A program made the position numbers and the translations under genes. Below the pieces are notes generated by a model. It worked only from the letters and a program-made list of their open reading frames with translations. It searched no databases and was not told the origin of the DNA. 64,000 bases of DNA from an uncultured Collinsella sp. (lineage in GTDB: Bacteria; Actinomycetota; Coriobacteriia; Coriobacteriales; Coriobacteriaceae), in assembly GCA_900552685.1 (NCBI GenBank), contig USAJ01000008.1:1-64000 (forward strand). Reading direction: 5' to 3'. Positions within the stretch are counted from its first letter, which is position 1. Each line of letters opens with the position of its first letter. This document shows, piece after piece, positions 44,216 through 52,583 of the stretch.

Positions 44216-44560
44216 ATGGAGTACAAGACGACGGCAAAGTTGGTCATTCAAGCGTGCGACAAGGATCTGCCGGGCGTGTTCGGTCACGGCTGCGTCTTGC
44301 TGCTGCAGGGTATTGCCCGTGAGCACTCGCTCAACCGTGCCGCTAAAAGCATGGGCATGGCGTATTCCAAGGCCTGGCGCATTGTGAACGAAGCAGAAGG
44401 GCAACTAGGCTGCAAGCTCATCGAGCGCGACGGAGCCCGCGGATCCACGCTCACCCCCGCCGGCCAGCGAGCCATAGCGGTCTACGAGGAGCTACAGGCC
44501 GACATCAACAACGTCATCGTCACCAAAGCCAACGACCTCATCGCCAGCATCAAAAAGTAG
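44216..44560 (+). CDS. ModE/LysR-type winged-helix regulator
   Basis: 114 aa with only a winged helix-turn-helix. The text LLQGIAREHSLNRAAKSMGM, AYSKAWRIVNEAEGQLG and GARGSTLTPAGQRAIAVYEE matches the N-terminal DNA-binding domain of ModE-type molybdate regulators and stand-alone LysR-like proteins. There is no molybdate-binding domain. ATG 44216 is preferred; a GTG at 44207 is too close to GGGGAG to use it. Target genes are unknown, and no molybdate transport genes are nearby. Confidence 0.85.
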   Translation: MEYKTTAKLVIQACDKDLPGVFGHGCVLLLQGIAREHSLNRAAKSMGMAYSKAWRIVNEAEGQLGCKLIERDGARGSTLTPAGQRAIAVYEELQADINNVIVTKANDLIASIKK

Positions 44561-44601
44561 CCAATTTTGGACAGGGCTTTTATAGCCACACAACCCATTC
44601 T

Positions 44602-44676
44602 CATAAGTTGCGGTGAAATAGGGACTGTTTATGCGATTAAAGCTGTAAAACAATCCCTATTTCACCGCAACTTATG
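44602..44676. repeat. Perfect 23-bp inverted repeat between convergent genes
   Basis: CATAAGTTGCGGTGAAATAG plus GGA and its exact complement flank a 29-nt centre, with TGTTT/AAACA extending the stem. It lies between the ModE-like gene and the PLP-family gene. It lacks a T-run and looks like a dispersed palindromic unit that could also end transcription. Confidence 0.8.
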
Positions 44677-44694
44677 GAGTTGAAGATGATTTAG

Positions 44695-45687
44695 CTAGTT
44701 GCGGAGAGCATTATCTAGGGTGGCGGCTACCGTCAAGGGGTCGTCGGTGCCGGCGAAGAGACGGATGGTGCTCCCCTGCTTGCCGCGTGGAGCCGAAAGG
44801 CGCGTCGTTGCGCCGCCGGCGGGCGATGTACGAAACTCCCCCGGCAAAGCGTCGAACAGCTCTCCCGCGCTACGCTCAATAAGGTCAAATTCAACTGCCG
44901 GGCCAAAGCCGTGCTCGAGGATTCCCGTTGCAACCACATGGTCGGGATGCGAGCTCAGTCCGGGATAGCGCACGTTGCGCACCATCTCGTTAGCCGCCAG
45001 ATACTCGGCCAGCGCACGGGCGCGGTCGAAATGTGCCTGCATGCGGGCGTCGAGCGAGGAAAGCCCGCGCTCCAGCACGTCGGCCTCCTCGGTAGAAAGG
45101 TCGAGCGCCAAAGCACCACAGCCCGCAAACAACGCATGTGCGCACTCGGCAGCAGCATCCACACGATGGCGCTTGAGCTGCGAGCGCGCAACCGAAGCTG
45201 CGACGAGCTTGCGCGGAGCCCTACCGGCGCACACGCGATCGAGCGCCTCGAGCGACAGCGCAGCACCCAGCCGCAGCGGATCGCAGCCAAAAGCCGACGC
45301 CACGGTGTTGTCCACAACCAGCAGCGCGCGGGCATCGCGAGCCGCGCGGCCCAGAGCGCGAAGGTCGGGCACACGCAGACCAAACCCGCCGATAGAGTTG
45401 ACGAACCACCACAGATTCGGCCCCTCGGCATCAAACGAAGCATCAAAGTTCTCGGACGCGGCGGCAAACGCCTCGACGGACGGCGAACCCACCAGCGCGA
45501 CATCGCAGCAATCAAAGCCGCTCGCAAACGCATCGGCAAAGTCGTCCGCAAAGGCCACCAGGTGGTCGCCGGGGTGCACAATCCCCAATTGCGACAGCGC
45601 TGCTGGCACATGCGAGGCCGCGAGCAACCGTGCTTCACGCGCGCCGGCCCTCAAAGCCCAGGCCTCTTCTAGCTGCTGTACGCCCAT
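44695..45687 (-). CDS. Cys/Met-metabolism (transsulfuration) family protein lacking the PLP lysine
   Basis: 330 aa. The fold family is shown by the DNT segment ALLVVDNTVASAFGCDPLRL and the later VRNVRYPGLSSHPDHVVA, both typical of cystathionine gamma-synthase relatives. Where those enzymes have H-S-x-T-K-Y-x-x-G-H with the PLP-binding lysine, this protein reads SLEALDRVCAGRAPRKLVAA, with no S-x-T-K. It may be a non-PLP paralogue, an inactive form, or use another lysine. ATG 45687 has AAGGGA nine bases upstream. It is downstream of the scrB terminator and probably separate from the sucrose genes. Confidence 0.7.
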   Translation of the reverse strand: MGVQQLEEAWALRAGAREARLLAASHVPAALSQLGIVHPGDHLVAFADDFADAFASGFDCCDVALVGSPSVEAFAAASENFDASFDAEGPNLWWFVNSIGGFGLRVPDLRALGRAARDARALLVVDNTVASAFGCDPLRLGAALSLEALDRVCAGRAPRKLVAASVARSQLKRHRVDAAAECAHALFAGCGALALDLSTEEADVLERGLSSLDARMQAHFDRARALAEYLAANEMVRNVRYPGLSSHPDHVVATGILEHGFGPAVEFDLIERSAGELFDALPGEFRTSPAGGATTRLSAPRGKQGSTIRLFAGTDDPLTVAATLDNALRN

Positions 45688-45703
45688 ACGGTACCGTCCC
45701 TTC

Positions 45704-45743
45704 AAAACAAAACCCACGATGCGGATGTTCCCCGCATCGTGGG
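45704..45743 (-). terminator. Intrinsic terminator after scrB
   Basis: On the minus strand CCCACGATGCGG and its complement form a perfect stem, followed by TTTTGTTTT. It lies between the scrB stop and the next gene's start. Confidence 0.9.
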
Positions 45744-45781
45744 CAACGGCTGCAGTATAGCGCCGATATGCGACGAATCGC

Positions 45782-47314
45782 CTAGATGTTGAGCGCGTGA
45801 TAGGTCACGCTCGCGCCAGCGGCGTCAACGGACACGCCATAGGTCGCAGGGTAGATGCGCGTGGAGAACACAAGCGCACCGTCGTTAACAAACACTTCGA
45901 CCGACGAGACATCGCCGACAATGCGCACGTTACGAACCTCGTCGACGGGCTCCCAGCGCACGGTACGACCGCAGCCGGCAGAAGCGCGTCCCTCATCGGT
46001 AAATCGCATCTCAAAGCGCGAGGGCAGTTCGCCCCCAGCGGGCACAAACGCCAGCTTCAGCTCGCCATCAACGGTTGCGGTAAATGCGCCGTCGGCACCG
46101 TCGACAACAACGTCAAAGCAGGTATCGTCGGCAACCTCCAACGAGCCCTCCCCCACACGAACCGAGGCATAATGGCGCTCGATCTCGCGCGCCGGCCGCT
46201 GCAGCACCACGCCGCCGTCACCGGCCGTAAGCTCGCGCGGCACCGTCATGCAGTGCTGCCAGCCGCACACCACGGTGGGTGCGTTGTCATAGGTCGGCTC
46301 ATCGGGCATGCCCATCCAGCCGATCAGAATGTGGCGACCATCCTCGGACGTAAACTCCTGCGGCGCATAGAAGTCAAAACCAGCGTCCCACAGGCGGAAC
46401 TCGCCCAGTTCATAGGCACCGTCACCACCTGCAATGTCGCCCGTTACAGGCATATAGCCAGCAGCGTATACGTTGCCGCGGTCCCAACGACCGCCCTCGA
46501 GCCCCTGGGGGGAGAAGGACAGCCACTTCGCCGGCACACCGTCATCGGCCTCAAGCTCAAAGTAACCCGGGCACTCCCACATAAAACCAAAACGCTCGGG
46601 CGTAGACACACGGCTCTCGAGCTCCCAGCTCAGCATATCGGCCGAGCCATACACCAGGATCTCGCCCACATCGCGCCCGGCACCCTCACCGTGCATGGCG
46701 CAAAATCGACTATCGACATGCGGCCCGTCCACGCGACGACGCGCGCCCAGCACCATGTGGTAACGACCGGCCTCATCGCGCCACACTTTGGGATCGCGCA
46801 CATGGCACGTCAAATCCTCGGGATAATCCTCGGAAGTCAACACCACGCGCTTTTGGCTAAACAACTGTCCATCGGCGCTCTCGACATACACGGTATCGGC
46901 GCGACGGCCGGAGTTGACATAGTCAAAGACGCCGTCCGCATCGGGGAGCTTAACGTTGCCGGTATAGAGCACGCGAATGCGACCGTCCTCGGCAAGCGCG
47001 GAGCCCGAATACACGCCATGGCAGTCGAACGGCTCATCGGGCAGCAGCGGCGCGCCAACATACTCCCAGTTCATAAGGTCGCGGCTCGTGGCATGACCCC
47101 AGGCCTTAACGCCGCCCTCAACATCAAACGGAGCATATTGAAAATAAGCGTGGAACACGCCGCCCGCCTGGCAAAGACCGTTGGGGTCGTTGAGCCAACC
47201 CGCCGGCGGCATAATGTGGAAGTGCTGGCCATACGCGCCATGACCGCACTCAGAGGCGGCAGCGTCAACAGCGGCAACCAGCTTTGCAAGGTCGCGACCA
47301 AGTGCATTAGACAT
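45782..47314 (-). CDS. scrB: Sucrose-6-phosphate hydrolase (GH32)
   Basis: Splits sucrose-6-phosphate delivered by the PTS into glucose-6-phosphate and fructose. 510 aa, GH32. The nucleophile motif is WLNDPNG at residues 40-46 (Asp43). The stabiliser motif is in TCHVRDPKVW, and the acid/base Glu is in FGFMWECPGYFE. The C-terminal beta-sandwich has VEVFVNDGALVFSTRIYP. ATG 47314 has AGGA seven bases upstream. It lies downstream of scrA in one unit. Confidence 0.93.
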   Translation of the reverse strand: MSNALGRDLAKLVAAVDAAASECGHGAYGQHFHIMPPAGWLNDPNGLCQAGGVFHAYFQYAPFDVEGGVKAWGHATSRDLMNWEYVGAPLLPDEPFDCHGVYSGSALAEDGRIRVLYTGNVKLPDADGVFDYVNSGRRADTVYVESADGQLFSQKRVVLTSEDYPEDLTCHVRDPKVWRDEAGRYHMVLGARRRVDGPHVDSRFCAMHGEGAGRDVGEILVYGSADMLSWELESRVSTPERFGFMWECPGYFELEADDGVPAKWLSFSPQGLEGGRWDRGNVYAAGYMPVTGDIAGGDGAYELGEFRLWDAGFDFYAPQEFTSEDGRHILIGWMGMPDEPTYDNAPTVVCGWQHCMTVPRELTAGDGGVVLQRPAREIERHYASVRVGEGSLEVADDTCFDVVVDGADGAFTATVDGELKLAFVPAGGELPSRFEMRFTDEGRASAGCGRTVRWEPVDEVRNVRIVGDVSSVEVFVNDGALVFSTRIYPATYGVSVDAAGASVTYHALNI

Positions 47315-47376
47315 ATCAAAGTCCTAACGGATCGAAAGTAACAAGGCACCAGAGATCGGTACCAGATACGGGAAAC

Positions 47377-47401
47377 GCCCGCGAGCATACAGCCCGCGGG
47401 C
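47377..47401 (-). other. Intercistronic hairpin between scrA and scrB
   Basis: GCCCGCG pairs with CGCGGGC over an 11-nt loop, 20 bases after the scrA stop codon begins. There is no T-run, so an mRNA-stabilising or processing role is more likely than termination. Confidence 0.5.
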
Positions 47402-47421
47402 ATCCCCTCAATCAAAAGCTC

Positions 47422-48822
47422 TTAGGCCTGCTCGGAAGCCTTGAGCTCGTCCTTGTACAGGACAAACGAGATGGCAAAGGACACGACCGCGGCAACCGCA
47501 AACATGATCGCGTACTGCACGGGCTGGGCCAGGCACAGCAGGATACCGAAGATACCCGTAACACCCGTGCCGGAGGCAGCCAGCGAAGTGAGCGCGCAGA
47601 CCAGGGCACCGCAACCGCCGCCGATGCAGCCGGCGATGAAGGGCTTAAAGAAGCGCAGGTTCACACCAAAGATGGCAGGCTCGGTAATGCCCATGAAGGC
47701 GGACAGGGCCGAAGGAAGCGCCAGACCCTTGATCTTGGCATCGCGGGTCTTAAAGGCAACGGCGAGCGCGGCACCACCCTGGGCGATGTTGGCAGCGCTG
47801 GCGATGGGCAGCCAATAGGTCGCACCGTACTGAGCGAGCTGGCCCAGATCGATGGCGGTGTACATCTGGTGGATACCGGTAACGACCGTGGGGGCATAGA
47901 ACAGGCCGACGATAAAGGAACCGATGCCAAAGGGCAGGGTGAGCAGGGCCTGAATCAGACCGAGAATGGCGTTCTCGGCCCACACGAAGATGGGGCCGAC
48001 GGCAACGAGGGTCACGAGCACGGTCACGAACACCGAGACGAGCGGGGTCACAAAGAGGTCGAACATCTCGGGAACGATCTTGTGCAGGCGCTTCTCGAGG
48101 AAGGCCAGAATAACGCAGGCGATGACGATGGGGATAACGTGGCCTTGATAACCGACCCACTCAAAGCTGTACACGCCGGGAATGACGGTGACCATGGCCT
48201 GCACGCCCTCGGAGGCAACCGTGTAGGCGCTCTGCAGCGAGGAGTTGATGAACGCACCGCCGACGACGGCACCCAGGTACGGGTTGGCGCCAAAGGCCTT
48301 AGCCGCGGAGTAGCCGATTAGGATCTGCAGAATGCCAAAGGACGTTCCCGAGACCAGGTCGGCGATCTTATAAATAAAGTTATTGGTGTCGAGCGCGATA
48401 AAGCCGTTGGAGGCCATAAAGTTGAGGGCACTCATAATGCCCAGCAGCAGGCCCGAAGCCACGATGGCGGGGATGATGGGGACAAAGACATCGCCGAGCA
48501 CCTTAATGGCACGCATAAAGATGTTCTGCTGCTGCGCCGCGGCCTCCTTGACCTCGGCCTTGGTGGCAGCCTCGACGCCGCTGAGCGCAATGAACTCGTC
48601 GTAGACCTTATTGACGGTGCCAGTGCCAAAAATAATCTGGAGCTGGCCCTGGGCCTCAAAGACGCCCTTAGCGCCGTCGATATTCTCGAGGGCCTCCTTG
48701 TCAACCTTGGCGTTATCGGCAATCACCAGGCGCAGACGCGTGGCGCAGTGTGCGGCCGAAACAACGTTGTCGGCGCCACCGACGTTGTCGAGCACCTCTT
48801 GGGCTGATTTGCGGTAGTCCAT
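47422..48822 (-). CDS. scrA: PTS sucrose transporter, EIIBC
   Basis: Imports sucrose with phosphorylation. 466 aa. The EIIB domain has the phosphocysteine Cys26 in VVSAAHCATRLRLVIADN. The EIIC domain has about ten hydrophobic segments, with GALVCALTSLAASGTGVTGI near the end and the glycan-binding loop GVNLRFFKPFIAGCIGGGCG. There is no EIIA domain, so it must borrow EIIA(Glc) from elsewhere. Its upstream region carries two LacI-type operators matching a third before the regulator gene. ATG 48822 has an AAAGGGAAGTC stretch upstream. Confidence 0.93.
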   Translation of the reverse strand: MDYRKSAQEVLDNVGGADNVVSAAHCATRLRLVIADNAKVDKEALENIDGAKGVFEAQGQLQIIFGTGTVNKVYDEFIALSGVEAATKAEVKEAAAQQQNIFMRAIKVLGDVFVPIIPAIVASGLLLGIMSALNFMASNGFIALDTNNFIYKIADLVSGTSFGILQILIGYSAAKAFGANPYLGAVVGGAFINSSLQSAYTVASEGVQAMVTVIPGVYSFEWVGYQGHVIPIVIACVILAFLEKRLHKIVPEMFDLFVTPLVSVFVTVLVTLVAVGPIFVWAENAILGLIQALLTLPFGIGSFIVGLFYAPTVVTGIHQMYTAIDLGQLAQYGATYWLPIASAANIAQGGAALAVAFKTRDAKIKGLALPSALSAFMGITEPAIFGVNLRFFKPFIAGCIGGGCGALVCALTSLAASGTGVTGIFGILLCLAQPVQYAIMFAVAAVVSFAISFVLYKDELKASEQA

Positions 48823-48877
48823 GACTTCCCTTTCCTCAACGGGCGCATGTGCACCCGGCCATCTTTGACACTTAAAC

Positions 48878-48917
48878 CGTAATCGTTTTCAGTTTCATAT
48901 GACTGCAATCGTTTTCA
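48878..48917. promoter_or_regulatory. Two LacI-type operators before scrA
   Basis: CGTAATCGTTTTCA (48878-48891) and TGCAATCGTTTTCA (48904-48917) are direct repeats centred 26 bp apart. They match the general LacI-family operator with a central CG. The likely ligand is the regulator encoded at 49005-49985. Confidence 0.7.
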
Positions 48918-49004
48918 TATAACGGTAAACGGTAGGAAAAAGCCGGCGAATGGTAGTTTTGAGACAAACATAAGGGCTCAGAGGCAGGCAGACGTGCCCA
49001 AAGC

Positions 49005-49985
49005 CTAGACATTCATAAGCTGATGGCCGAGCTTGAGCGTCTTGAGACCGCTCTCCCCCTCCACGCCATCGAGCGTGTTGAGCAACATATTGGTCGCCTC
49101 GACGCCACTGGTCAGGTAGCCATAATGCACGGTGGGAATGCCGCCCGTCAGCGCGCGCAAAAACGCATTGTCGCCAAAACCGCTCACGCGGTGTATACCC
49201 TCGCCCATGCCGCGAACCTCATCGATGGCACGCAGCGCGCCCGCCGCCATGGTGTCGGTCGCGCAGGCGATAAACGAAACATCGGGAGCGACGGAAAGCA
49301 GTTCACGCGCCGCACCATAGCCCGAGTCGAGCGTAAAGGACCCCTGGCGAATCAGGCTCGGATCAAGCGCCACGCCCGCGGCGCGCAAGCCAGCCTCAAA
49401 ACCGCGACGGCGGTCATAACCGGCCGCGCGGTCCCCCTCGGTAACTCCAATATAGGCAATCTTGCCGTCCACGCGACCCGCAAGTGCATGGCCCAGCTCA
49501 AAGGCGGCCTCGTAATCGTCGTGATAGACGCACGCCGCGCCCTCAACATTCTGACCGATCAGCACGATGGGCACGCGGCACGATTCAATCGCCCGACGGT
49601 GCTCGTCGGTAATCATAGTTGCCACCAGTACAATGCCATCGACCGGGTAGTTTTGGAATAAATCGAGGTATTCGAGCTCACGATCGGCCGCGTTGTCGGT
49701 GTTGGCAAGCAACATCTGGTAGCCACGGCGACCGAGCACCTGGCCAATGCCGGCGGTAATGCGGCTCACGGATTCCGAGTTGATCTTGGGCACGATGACG
49801 CCGATGAGCTTGGTGGAACCGGTGCGCAGTGCACGAGCCTGGCTGGACCGCACGTATCCGGTCAGCTCAATCGCCTGCTTAATGCGCTCGGCCTTGTCCG
49901 TCGATATGTAACCACCGTTGAGGTAGCGCGAGACGGCGGCGCTCGAAACGCCGGCCAGCTCGGCCACATCTTTCATCTTTACCAC
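49005..49985 (-). CDS. LacI-family sucrose regulator
   Basis: 326 aa. The DNA-binding part is MKDVAELAGVSSAAVSRYLN with the hinge helix SQARALRTGST. The sugar-binding domain follows, with LIGVIVPKINSESVSRITAG and ACATDTMAAGALRAIDEVRG. It is probably a ScrR-type repressor of the adjacent scrAB. GTG 49985 has AGGGG five bases upstream; ATG 49976 is an alternative. The frame continues upstream without a stop into a DUF4956 gene, a fused ORF of 561 codons, but the operator and ribosome-binding site argue that the regulator is translated on its own. Confidence 0.88.
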   Translation of the reverse strand: MVKMKDVAELAGVSSAAVSRYLNGGYISTDKAERIKQAIELTGYVRSSQARALRTGSTKLIGVIVPKINSESVSRITAGIGQVLGRRGYQMLLANTDNAADRELEYLDLFQNYPVDGIVLVATMITDEHRRAIESCRVPIVLIGQNVEGAACVYHDDYEAAFELGHALAGRVDGKIAYIGVTEGDRAAGYDRRRGFEAGLRAAGVALDPSLIRQGSFTLDSGYGAARELLSVAPDVSFIACATDTMAAGALRAIDEVRGMGEGIHRVSGFGDNAFLRALTGGIPTVHYGYLTSGVEATNMLLNTLDGVEGESGLKTLKLGHQLMNV

Positions 49986-50690
49986 GAGTACCCCTGTCAT
50001 TGAAATCGCTTTCACCATAATACCCGTGAAGACGGCATGTGAACCAAATCGGACCACCCAGGTCGAGCAAACGCCATCGAGCGCGCGGATGGCGTCGGCA
50101 TAGGGCATATCCACGCCGTCCGAGAACAGCTCGACGGCCATCTCGACTTTGTCGCCGCGCATGGTCTTGGACTTGACGGTGAACTTGGTGCGGCCAAAGG
50201 CACGCACAATGTCGTCACCCGTGGTCTGGCCCGTGTAGTGGATGACCATCATGTACACGCGCGCCTTGTCCTGGTGGCTCGCAAAGCCGGCAATCATCAC
50301 CATGATCACCACTGCCGTGAGCCCCACGAGCGCGTACATGCCGGCGCCTGCCGTAATGCCCGTGGTAATGGCCCAAAACAGATACAGCAGATCGAGCGGG
50401 TCCTTGACCGCTGTACGATAGCGGACAATAGACAGGGCACCGACCATACCGAGCGAGATGACCACGTTCGTCGAGATCGCGAGCGTGACCATGCAGGTAA
50501 GCACGCACATGCCCACAAGCGTCACGGCAAAACTGCGCGAGTACACCACGCCGGTAAAAAAGCGCTTGTACACGTAATAGATCAGGATGCCCATGGCAAG
50601 CGCCACAAGCAGTGACAGACCGATCTTGGCAGGGTCGACCTGACCAAACCCACACTCGGCGGCACCATATCGCGCACAAGCTGCGGGCAA
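49986..50690 (-). pseudogene. DUF4956 membrane protein, no stop codon of its own
   Basis: About 230 codons with four hydrophobic segments (IGLSLLVALAMGILIYYVYK; SFAVTLVGMCVLTCMVTLAI; GALSIVRYRTAVKDPLDLLY; ALVGLTAVVIMVMIAGFASH) followed by a soluble domain, as in DUF4956 proteins, which usually sit beside VTC-domain polyphosphate polymerases. The family-like part ends near ALDGVCSTWVVRF, but the frame runs on through the LacI operator into the regulator. The N-terminus overlaps the VTC remnant in another frame and has no good start. The gene looks degraded at both ends. Confidence 0.65.
50001..50014. promoter_or_regulatory. LacI-type operator before the regulator gene
   Basis: TGAAATCGCTTTCA is a palindrome with arms TGAAA/TTTCA around a central CG. 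It lies 16 bp before the GTG start and matches the operators at 48878-48917, implying autoregulation. Confidence 0.7.
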
Positions 50691-50929
50691 AACTCGGTAA
50701 ACTTGACCTCCATCACCAGTTTGCCGGGCTCCAGCACGGACAATGCGGACAGCGTTGCATCAAAAATGTCAAAGCTTCCCACCGCGGCACGCACGTTCAT
50801 GTCAAACGTAATGCGCACGGTACCTTCGTCCATCACCCACGGCTCACGCTCATAGTTCACGATGACCCACAGGCGCATCATGTTACAGCTACACTCGATG
50901 TAGAACTCGCGGCAGAATACTTCAGGGGA
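50582..50929 (-). pseudogene. VTC-domain polyphosphate polymerase, 3' remnant
   Basis: The frame beginning just after a stop at 50932-50930 reads PEVFCREFYIECSCNMMRLW, then VIVNYEREPWVMDEGTVRIT, FDMNVRAAVGSFDIFDATLS and LVMEVKFTEFCPQLVRDM. This is the C-terminal third of a VTC-type domain, with the conserved basic and acidic residues of the tunnel. The first two thirds are missing: upstream DNA belongs to the TOPRIM-like gene. An apparent ATG at 50881 is internal. It is a remnant at a recombination scar. Confidence 0.75.
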
Positions 50930-51342
50930 TCAAAATCACGATATGCTTCAACCGATGGATAGCTTAGATATAGTTGACCCATATCAGTACTATCGCAGTA
51001 ATAGTCTTGCATTAGCTCAAGCCGCTTAAAATCGTGCCGATTGTCCTGAGGATCTAAGTCAAATATGAGCAAGGTGTCAGTAAAACTGGATTCGAGAAGC
51101 TCTGTCGCATCATCTTTATCCGGAAGAAGCTCGGCAACAAAGGACCTAAGATCAACGGCCTCAAAATCGCAACCGTATTCTTGAAAGAGCTTGTCTAGAA
51201 AGTCATGAACATTAATCTCGACATGAACAATTTGATGATCACCTGCGAGGCTAAAAGAATCAAACATGCGCTCCATCAGCTGAGGCTCGCGTTTAGCACC
51301 TTCGACAATGAGCAGGACGTTCTTTACGGACGCACTGTTCAT
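50878..51342 (-). pseudogene. TOPRIM-like partner protein, 3' end lost
   Basis: 154 codons. The N-terminus VLLIVEGAKREPQLMERMF and the later TLLIFDLDPQDNRHDFKRLE give the E and DxD pattern of TOPRIM-type nucleases paired with AAA ATPases. GQLYLSYPSVEAYRDFDP is also typical of such partners, which are usually longer. After about residue 139 the text changes to LKYSAASSTSSVAVT, which is VTC-gene DNA read in another frame. So the true C-terminus is lost. It follows the ATPase gene by two bases. It may resemble AbiL or PARIS effectors, but I cannot assign it. Confidence 0.6.
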
Positions 51343-51344
51343 GA

Positions 51345-52445
51345 CTAGTCAAACTCTCCGGCACGGAGGAGCTTCTCAATGTTGTTGCCAAGCCTCAACT
51401 CGCGATCGGTGGAATCGGCCAAAGTTCGAATGCCTCCTTTTGCAGAGATTTGATAAACGCAGTCGGGCCTCATCACACCATTCTTAACAAGCGAGGTGTT
51501 GTGGGTGGAGCACAATATCTGACAAGATGTCTTGGAAGCAAAGAGCTTCAAAAGGCTCTCAGCCATCTCAAAGTGGCAAAAAGCGTCAAACTCATCTATA
51601 AACAAAAAACTGGCAGACTCGTTTAGCTCAAGCTCAGAGAACAACTTAACCAGGGTTCTTGTACCGCTAGAACATGCCTCGACAAACGGAATGCATCGCA
51701 TAGGGTGATTGAAATACAGAACAGGCGAGCCGTCGGACTCTTTAATAACGATCAGAGACTCATCGACTCCAAAATTGCGAATAAATGACTCGAATTCCGC
51801 AACTTTGTTCTCGCGTATGATCTTGTCGATTACCTTTCTTGTTTCAAACCCTTTTAATCGAAAAACGTCCATGCGAATCAGCCTCATGCGCGAGACAAAT
51901 CGTCGCAACTCCGCCAAGACGCCTAAAACATTAGTTGGAAGACTGCTCGTTATATATGAAAGAAGGCTCAACGAAGTATCGGAGAATTCAAAATTGATCC
52001 CAGCAGCACCGATTCGTTCAAGATGGTTCTCTTCGAAAACGCCGCGTGCGTTATTAAAATCGAAAATGAGACTCTCATCAATCGATAGGGTCTCGTGAAG
52101 CCAAGTAGTCGGAGAAGACTTCTCATAGCTGTAATTGATTTCGCGACCGTCAAATTCAAAGACATAGGTGAACTGTGCCGTACCTCGCCCGCAGTCAGCA
52201 TTCAAAAACAGACGATCATCCTGGTCAGAATAATCGAATGCCTTTGGAAAGCCGAGCGTAATGTCGAATAAAGCTGAACCGAAATTCGATTTACCAGACG
52301 CATTTCTGCCGATCAAAAGTGCAGTTTTCACGGTTCCGTTTTTAACGTTATTTTCTGCAAACTGGTAATCACGAGAAGCTGCAAAATTAAACGAAACCGG
52401 AGTCGAAAAATTCCTATAGCCATCAACAGTAAAACGCTTAAGCAT
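51345..52445 (-). CDS. AAA15/AAA21-type ATPase of a defence pair
   Basis: 366 aa ABC-like ATPase. Walker A is GRNASGKS at residues 46-53, the signature-like segment is EACSSGTRTLVKLFSELEL, Walker B is SASFLFIDEFDAFCHFEMAE, and the switch His is in QILCSTHNTSLV. Such ATPases sense infection and act with a nuclease partner encoded next door, here the truncated TOPRIM-like gene. Codons are visibly more A+T-rich than in the housekeeping genes. ATG 52445 has AGGAGA six bases upstream, but this site lies inside a perfect 22-bp hairpin. Confidence 0.85.
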   Translation of the reverse strand: MLKRFTVDGYRNFSTPVSFNFAASRDYQFAENNVKNGTVKTALLIGRNASGKSNFGSALFDITLGFPKAFDYSDQDDRLFLNADCGRGTAQFTYVFEFDGREINYSYEKSSPTTWLHETLSIDESLIFDFNNARGVFEENHLERIGAAGINFEFSDTSLSLLSYITSSLPTNVLGVLAELRRFVSRMRLIRMDVFRLKGFETRKVIDKIIRENKVAEFESFIRNFGVDESLIVIKESDGSPVLYFNHPMRCIPFVEACSSGTRTLVKLFSELELNESASFLFIDEFDAFCHFEMAESLLKLFASKTSCQILCSTHNTSLVKNGVMRPDCVYQISAKGGIRTLADSTDRELRLGNNIEKLLRAGEFD

Positions 52446-52449
52446 GAGA

Positions 52450-52496
52450 GTCTCCTATCTCTTGCCGTAATTATATTACGGCAAGAGATAGGAGAC
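52450..52496 (-). promoter_or_regulatory. Perfect 22-bp hairpin enclosing the ATPase ribosome-binding site
   Basis: GTCTCCTATCTCTTGCCGTA plus AT is followed by a 3-nt loop and the exact complement. In the minus-strand transcript the 3' arm contains TAGGAGAC, the only ribosome-binding site of the ATPase gene, so the folded RNA would block initiation. As DNA it could also be an operator or an element end. Confidence 0.75.
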
Positions 52497-52583
52497 CTGC
52501 ATCAATTATTTCACTACGGGAAACGTCATGTAACCAGAGCCCATCCGAACCGTGAAAACCTACTGCGAGAGCCGCTCAAATCT

